The translations under genes were made by a program, and so were the position numbers. Positions 24,193 through 28,764 of a DNA stretch of 28,764 nt are shown in pieces (positions within the stretch are counted from its first letter, which is position 1; every line of letters begins with the position of its first letter). The DNA is from Verrucomicrobiales bacterium. GTDB taxonomy: Bacteria > Verrucomicrobiota > Verrucomicrobiia > Verrucomicrobiales > DEV007. The stretch spans positions 1-28,764 of the forward strand of contig JAKISY010000062.1 of assembly GCA_021648365.1 (NCBI GenBank), in the 5' to 3' direction. The notes beneath the pieces were generated by a model. It saw nothing but the letters and a program-made list of their open reading frames with translations, had not been told where the DNA came from and ran no database searches.

Positions 24193-25326
24193 TTAGCGTT
24201 CGCTCATCGCGGGGATCGGTTGATCCTCGGTTGGGCCGGTGTAGAGGGTCAGGGGGCGGTAGAGGCGGCTGTCGTCGAGCTGCTCTAAGACCTGGGCTGT
24301 CCAGCCAGCGGCGCGGGAAATCGCGAAGATGGGGGTGAACAGGTCAGTTGGGATGCCTAGCGAATAATAAACGGTAGCAGAATAGAAATCGACGTTGGCT
24401 TCGAGGCCTTTTTTGTCACGCATGATCTCTGCGATGCGCTCGGACATGACCAGCCATTTGCTCTCGCCGAGTTCTTCGGTGAGTTTGGCTGCCATTCTAC
24501 GCAGATGCGGGGCGCGTGGGTCGAGCACTTTGTAGATGCGGTGACCGATGCCCATGATCTTCTCTTTGTTGTCCAATTTGTCCTGCACCCAAGCGTCGAC
24601 TTTATCTGCGTCGCCGATTTCTTTGAGCATGGTGATGACGCCTTCATTGGCTCCACCGTGCAGCGGTCCTTTGAGGGTGCCGATGGCGGAGGTGATGGCT
24701 GAGTAGATGTCGCTGAGCGTGGCGATGGTGACACGAGCTGAAAAGGTCGAGGCGTTCATGCCGTGATCGGCGTGAATGATGTAAGCGACGTCGAGTGTCT
24801 TGGTGGCTTCGACGCCGGGTTCTTCGCCGGTGATGAGGTAGAGGAAGTGTCCAGCTTCGGAGAGATCCATACGCACTTCAGGAAAGTCGAGGCCTTGTCT
24901 GGCACGGTGAAAGTAGGCTACGATTAACGGGATCTTGGCGATGATCGCTAGTGAACGCTCTTCGTTGAGTGGACGATCTTGGTTGTTGCCTCGGGTATCG
25001 TAAAGACCGAGCATGCTGACGCCGGTGCGAACCACATCCATCGGGCCAGCGTCTTTGGGTGCGCTTTTGATAAAGTCGATCACACCTTGTGGCAGGGAGC
25101 GCAACGAGCGCAAGGTATTGGTCAGATCAGCGAGTTCTGCTTGATTGGGCAGTTTACCGCGATGCAGTAGGTGCACCACTTCTTCGAAGGTGGTGTGCTC
25201 GACGAGGTCGTCGATGTTGTAACCTAGATAACGCAGTATGCCAGCTTGTCCTTGAACATCGCTGAGCTTGGATTGATTGGCGATGACTCCTTCGAGTCCC
25301 TTGGCGTATTCTACTGTGTCTGACAT
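24193..25326 (-). CDS. gltA: Citrate synthase
   Basis: This 377-residue citrate synthase condenses oxaloacetate and acetyl-CoA in the cytosol as the entry step of the TCA cycle. Active-site residues are all visible: H188 in HADHGMNAST, H223 in PLHGGANE, H262 in GIGHRIYKV and D313 in VDFYS, matching H264, H305 and D362 of the E. coli enzyme for the last three. SRAAGWTAQVLEQ (337-349) is the conserved C-terminal signature. The length fits the shorter Gram-positive/archaeal-like class rather than the 427-residue E. coli type. It is last in the sucC-sucD-gltA operon, 42 bp after sucD. A 2-methylcitrate synthase activity is possible in this class, but the context of succinyl-CoA ligase favours the TCA cycle. 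Confidence 0.95.
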   Translation of the reverse strand: MSDTVEYAKGLEGVIANQSKLSDVQGQAGILRYLGYNIDDLVEHTTFEEVVHLLHRGKLPNQAELADLTNTLRSLRSLPQGVIDFIKSAPKDAGPMDVVRTGVSMLGLYDTRGNNQDRPLNEERSLAIIAKIPLIVAYFHRARQGLDFPEVRMDLSEAGHFLYLITGEEPGVEATKTLDVAYIIHADHGMNASTFSARVTIATLSDIYSAITSAIGTLKGPLHGGANEGVITMLKEIGDADKVDAWVQDKLDNKEKIMGIGHRIYKVLDPRAPHLRRMAAKLTEELGESKWLVMSERIAEIMRDKKGLEANVDFYSATVYYSLGIPTDLFTPIFAISRAAGWTAQVLEQLDDSRLYRPLTLYTGPTEDQPIPAMSER

Positions 25327-25368
25327 TTTGTTGTGCGTGCTGAAGTTAGAGGTTTGCTGCCTAGGAGA

Positions 25369-26241
25369 TTAACCTAGGGCTTTGATCAGAGCTGCACCCA
25401 TTTCAGATGGTGTAGCTGCGAGGGTGATACCTGCATCGAGCAAAGCTTCTTGTTTGGCTTTGGCGGTGCCTTTGCCTCCGGAAATGATAGCTCCAGCGTG
25501 ACCCATGCGGCGTCCTGGAGGCGCGGTGGAACCTGCGATGAAAGCGGCGACGGGTTTGTCGCAGTTTTCTTTGATCCAAGCGGCGGCTTCTTCTTCTTCG
25601 CTGCCGCCGATTTCGCCGATCAGGATGAAGGCGCGGGTATCGGGGTCTTCGGTGAGCAGTTTAGCTGCATCAAGGTGAGTCATGCCATGGATAGGATCGC
25701 CACCAATGCCGATGCAGGTGCTTTGTCCGTAACCAGCTTCGGTCAACTGCCAGACGGCTTCGTAAGTGAGGGTGCCGGAGCGAGAGATCACGCCGATGTC
25801 ACCAGGATTGTGAATGTAACCAGGCATGATGCCGATTTTGCACTGTCCAGGAGTGATGATGCCGGGGCAGTTGGGCCCGATCAAAATACTGTCGCTGTGT
25901 GCGAGTTTGGCTTTCACTCGCATCATGTCTGCTACGGGGATGCCTTCGGTGATGGCGACGACCAACTCGATGCCAGCGTCGATAGCTTCCATGATGGAAT
26001 CGGCGGCAAAAGCAGGTGGCACGAAGATCATTGTGGCGTTGCAATCCGTAGCTTCGCGGGCTTCGACCACCGTATCGTAAACGGGGATTTTATCATCAAA
26101 GACTTGTCCGCCGCGACCGGGGGTGACGCCTGAGACGACGTTGGTGCCATATTCGAGGCAGCCTCGTGCGTGGGTTGCGCCTGAATTTCCTGTGATCCCC
26201 TGAACCAGGAGCCGTGTATCGTTGTTTACCAGAACCGACAT
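25369..26241 (-). CDS. sucD: Succinate-CoA ligase (ADP-forming) alpha subunit
   Basis: This 290-residue alpha subunit of succinyl-CoA synthetase interconverts succinyl-CoA and succinate with ATP or GTP formation. An N-terminal CoA-binding Rossmann fold has GITGNSGATHARGCLEYG (15-32). The phospho-histidine is H248 in RRMGHAGAI. IGPNCPGII (121-129) and GEIGGSEEEEAA (209-220) are family signatures. Full length and intact. It begins 34 bp after sucC and precedes gltA by 42 bp, so all three should be co-transcribed. No clear Shine-Dalgarno sequence precedes the ATG, as for the other two. Confidence 0.97.
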   Translation of the reverse strand: MSVLVNNDTRLLVQGITGNSGATHARGCLEYGTNVVSGVTPGRGGQVFDDKIPVYDTVVEAREATDCNATMIFVPPAFAADSIMEAIDAGIELVVAITEGIPVADMMRVKAKLAHSDSILIGPNCPGIITPGQCKIGIMPGYIHNPGDIGVISRSGTLTYEAVWQLTEAGYGQSTCIGIGGDPIHGMTHLDAAKLLTEDPDTRAFILIGEIGGSEEEEAAAWIKENCDKPVAAFIAGSTAPPGRRMGHAGAIISGGKGTAKAKQEALLDAGITLAATPSEMGAALIKALG

Positions 26242-26275
26242 GATGTTATAAAAAGTTAAATAGGGTTGAGCTGAA

Positions 26276-27457
26276 TTATGCTACAGATTCGACGGCCTTT
26301 TTGGCGGCGTCGCCGAGATCACTTGCAGTGATGAGGTTGATTCCAGATTCTTCGAGCAGTTGACGCCCTTCCTTGACGTTGGTGCCTTCGAGACGGACGA
26401 TCAGTGGAAGATTCATCTCGATCTCGTTAGCTGCGTTGATGATGCCTTGGGCGATCACGTCGCACTGCATGATGCCACCGAAGATATTGACTAGGATGGC
26501 GTCCACTTTGGGATCGCCTGCGAGGATGCGGAAAGCTTCGCGCACTTGTTCTTCGGTCGCGCCACCACCGACGTCGAGGAAGTTGGCGGGGTCTCCGCCG
26601 AAGTGTTTGATGATATCCATGGTCGCCATGGCGAGTCCAGCTCCATTGACCATACAAGCGATATTGCCATCGAGGCCGATGTAGTTAAGGTCAAATTTAG
26701 AAGCGGCGACTTCGCGCGGATCTTCTTCGTCGGTATCGCGCAGAGCGGCGATCTCGGGGTGACGGAAGAGGGCGTTGTCATCAAATCCAAATTTGGCGTC
26801 GAGGGCGATCACTTCGCCGTCGGTGGTGAGCACCAGCGGGTTGATCTCGACCATCGAACAATCGGTAGCCATGAACAGCTCGTAAGCGGCGGCGAATAAT
26901 TTCGCAGCAGGTCGCATTTGCTTGCTGGTGAAGCCGATCTGTTTGGCAATCGTTCGTGCTTGGTAATCTTGCAGACCGAGAGTCGGGTGGATCGGCACAC
27001 GGATGAGTTTCTCCGGTGTGTTCTCTGCCACGTCTTCGATGTCCACCCCGCCTTCGCTGCTGGCAACGATCACGGCGCGTTCGGTTTCGCGATCCATGAG
27101 GATGGCGAAGTAAAATTCTTTGTCGATATCGACGGAGGCTGCGACGAGGACTTTGTTGACCTGTTTGCCTTCTTCGCCAGATTGGTGCGTCACCAGCACT
27201 TCGCCGAGCATTTTGCCAGCGATCTCACCGGCTTTTTCTGGGGAGTCACAGAGGTGAACTCCGCCTTGGAAGCCGCTTTTGAAAGTGCCTTTGCCGCGTC
27301 CACCTGCGTGGATCTGCGCCTTGACCACCACCGTATCGGTGCCGAGTTCTTTGGCGATTTCCACCACTTGCTCGACCGAGTTCGCTACGCGACCGGCGGG
27401 AGTGGCGACTCCGTATTTATCAAAAAGTTCCTTGGCTTGGTATTCGTGGATATTCAT
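26276..27457 (-). CDS. sucC: Succinate-CoA ligase (ADP-forming) beta subunit
   Basis: This 393-residue beta subunit, which binds the nucleotide and forms the heterodimer or tetramer with SucD, starts with MNIHEYQAKELFDKYGV, the canonical N-terminus. The ATP-grasp domain shows VVKAQIHAGGRGKGT, the metal-binding MVEINPLVLTTDGEVIALDA and FGFDDNALFRHPE. The ligase domain has DVGGGATEEQV and NIFGGIMQCDVIAQGI. Intact and of usual length (385-400). It is the first gene of the sucC-sucD-gltA operon. A 106-bp gap to the divergent mtfA must contain both promoters; I cannot pick -10/-35 boxes with confidence. Confidence 0.97.
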   Translation of the reverse strand: MNIHEYQAKELFDKYGVATPAGRVANSVEQVVEIAKELGTDTVVVKAQIHAGGRGKGTFKSGFQGGVHLCDSPEKAGEIAGKMLGEVLVTHQSGEEGKQVNKVLVAASVDIDKEFYFAILMDRETERAVIVASSEGGVDIEDVAENTPEKLIRVPIHPTLGLQDYQARTIAKQIGFTSKQMRPAAKLFAAAYELFMATDCSMVEINPLVLTTDGEVIALDAKFGFDDNALFRHPEIAALRDTDEEDPREVAASKFDLNYIGLDGNIACMVNGAGLAMATMDIIKHFGGDPANFLDVGGGATEEQVREAFRILAGDPKVDAILVNIFGGIMQCDVIAQGIINAANEIEMNLPLIVRLEGTNVKEGRQLLEESGINLITASDLGDAAKKAVESVA

Positions 27458-27563
27458 GGCTGCGGTAGCGGTATGGGCTAGCGGGCGTAAGTTAGCGGGA
27501 CTATGCCTTTCGTCAAGGTGCGAATCTACGCCTTTTTTGTGGTATTTTCCGAAGATCTCGTTA

Positions 27564-28424
27564 ATGAAAGAGATGATGATTGTTTGGGGCGCGACTGCGC
27601 TATTAGTTATAGGTGTTTTTTATTACGCGGCGACTTTGTTGCTGCGCAAACCTCGGATGGAAGCTCGGCGGCAACAGGTTTTAGCACAGGATTTCCCTGC
27701 TGCGTGGCTGGCGATCATTGAGCGGCGCTGCAAGTTTTATAAAAGGATGCCTGATGACTTGCGGGAGGTTTTGAAAAAACGGGTAATGGTTTTCATTGCG
27801 GAGAAAAAATTCGAAGCTTGTGGTGATCTGGAGGAAGTGACGGAGGAGATGCGAGTGGTGATCGCGGCGCAAGCGTGTCTGTTACTGGTCGCTGTGAAAA
27901 AGCACAATTATTTTTGTAAATTGAAATCTATCTTGCTATATCCTGGAGCCTTTCATCGTGGGCGCGAGCGTTTGTTTTCTTTGCACGACGAGGAAGCGGG
28001 AGAGGGGAAGCAGGTTTTGTTGGGGGAATCGTGGGGTAGCGGTTCGGTGATTCTCGCTTGGGAGAATACTTTGCGCGGGGCATTGAATGAAGATGATGGA
28101 CAGAATGTGGTGATGCATGAATTTGCGCATCAGTTGGATCAAGTGGATGGGCAGGCGGACGGCGCGCCGATTCTTGCTAGTCGCGCGGATTATGAAGATT
28201 GGGCGAAGGTTTTGGGGCATGATTACGAAAAGTTGGTGAAACTGACGGAGGCGGGCAAACGCGATTTGATCGATGCTTATGGAGCGACGAATCCAGCGGA
28301 GTTTTTTGCGGTGGCGACGGAGACCTTTTTTGAGCGTCCCCGGCGTTTGAGGAAAAAACATCGGGAGTTGTATGATGAGCTGAGGGAATATTACGGGCAG
28401 GATCCAGCGGAGTGGAACGGGTGA
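27564..28424 (+). CDS. mtfA: MtfA-family (M90) zinc-dependent peptidase
   Basis: This 286-residue M90 peptidase is related to E. coli MtfA, which binds the repressor Mlc and regulates glucose uptake; the target here is unknown. One N-terminal membrane segment (6-25) anchors it, unlike soluble E. coli MtfA. KSILLYPGAF (121-130), SWGSGSVILAWENTL (156-170) and the zinc motif HEFAH (185-189) with the downstream glutamate in NPAEFFAVATETFFERP (E246) are as expected. ATG 27564 is chosen. ATGs at 27573 and 27576, just after GAAAGAG, would trim three or four residues. The longer in-frame extension to 27279 is sucC antisense and is rejected. Divergent from sucC. Confidence 0.9.
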   Translation: MKEMMIVWGATALLVIGVFYYAATLLLRKPRMEARRQQVLAQDFPAAWLAIIERRCKFYKRMPDDLREVLKKRVMVFIAEKKFEACGDLEEVTEEMRVVIAAQACLLLVAVKKHNYFCKLKSILLYPGAFHRGRERLFSLHDEEAGEGKQVLLGESWGSGSVILAWENTLRGALNEDDGQNVVMHEFAHQLDQVDGQADGAPILASRADYEDWAKVLGHDYEKLVKLTEAGKRDLIDAYGATNPAEFFAVATETFFERPRRLRKKHRELYDELREYYGQDPAEWNG

Positions 28425-28764
28425 GCTGGAGGAAACTTCAACTTGAACCTAAACTTTAACGCTGTGGGGGAGGAGGATATCTCACGCCCGCTGCGCTCAA
28501 GACCTCAAAGATCGCAAAGGAAGAGGGGGAGGTGAACCACTGATTTACACTGATTCGCACTGATGGAATACAGGGGAACAGGGGAAGAGTGGAACCGAGG
28601 ATTACGCCGATGGGAGCAAAGGAAGAGGGGAGGGAAATTTCAGAGCACCAGACATGGATAGAGGTTATCCTGATACCACTTTGAGCACCCGCAGAAATGC
28701 AATTCACCATGAAGCACATGAAGTTCATGAAGTATACTAAACTCAAAATACAAAGCCTTTATTC
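28425..28764. repeat. Repeat-rich right edge
   Basis: No gene is visible. 28436-28525 is a diverged relative of the 230-bp repeat (CTTCAACTTGAAC, then CCGCTGCGCTCAAGACC) with CTCAAAG and CGCAAAG words. CACTGAT occurs three times at 28538-28564 with 3-bp spacers. CGAGGAT and CGCCGAT follow (28596-28611). CATGAAG occurs three times at 28708-28732 and is probably the left arm of another palindromic element cut by the window end. Confidence 0.6.

Noticed and set aside
25450..26133. 227-codon plus-strand open frame opposite sucD
   Set aside because: It is antisense to an unmistakable sucD; composition explains it.

Overview
The window looks like a bacterial chromosome from the Verrucomicrobiota or a near PVC relative. 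This rests on the secreted polysaccharide-active genes (GH127 and a PhoPQ/PqaA-type hydrolase), few visible Shine-Dalgarno sequences, and intergenic DNA packed with short CATGAAG/CGCAGAT/CACGGAA-type word arrays that I associate from memory with PVC genomes. The assignment is an inference; no rRNA or other phylogenetic marker is present.

Layout. 1-1001: 3' part of a fused SpmA/SpmB nucleoside-recognition membrane protein, with a TGA in the homologous reading frame at 18-20. 1176-12432: a defence island. It starts with a giant single-chain Type ISP restriction-modification enzyme (nuclease, helicase, N6-methylase). It continues with a tightly packed five-gene operon: SIR2-like NADase, HerA ATPase, an ORC/Cdc6-like AAA ATPase, an unrecognised 221-residue protein and a DUF3037 protein. 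SIR2-HerA is a known two-gene anti-phage system; the three extra co-directional genes are the best candidate here for an undescribed extended system. 12477-14396: a RecQ-family helicase with its zinc cluster far downstream of the usual place.

14397-17600 and 21364-24192: repeat-rich accessory DNA with toxin-antitoxin (TA) loci. A CHP02574/ParE pair and a DUF433/DUF5615 pair each have an intact antitoxin and a frameshifted toxin. A third ParE pair is intact, and a duplicated copy of its antitoxin has lost the toxin. AbrB-like fragments sit inside a 230-bp direct repeat. The repeats are long direct duplications, a CATGAAG-ended palindromic element in about three copies, a hairpin cassette present in one repeat copy and absent from the other, and many three-word arrays with a 9-10 bp period. 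Between these zones (17625-21363) lie two secreted enzymes, GH127 beta-L-arabinofuranosidase-like and PqaA-like.

24193-27457: a housekeeping operon on the minus strand, transcribed sucC-sucD-gltA (succinyl-CoA synthetase and citrate synthase of the TCA cycle). It is divergent from mtfA (27564-28424, M90 zinc peptidase). The right edge is again repeat-rich.

Composition supports a mosaic. spmAB, recQ and mtfA favour G-ending codons, the Type ISP gene favours C-ending codons, and the SIR2-to-DUF3037 operon is visibly A/T-richer, which fits separate acquisition of the defence genes between resident genes.
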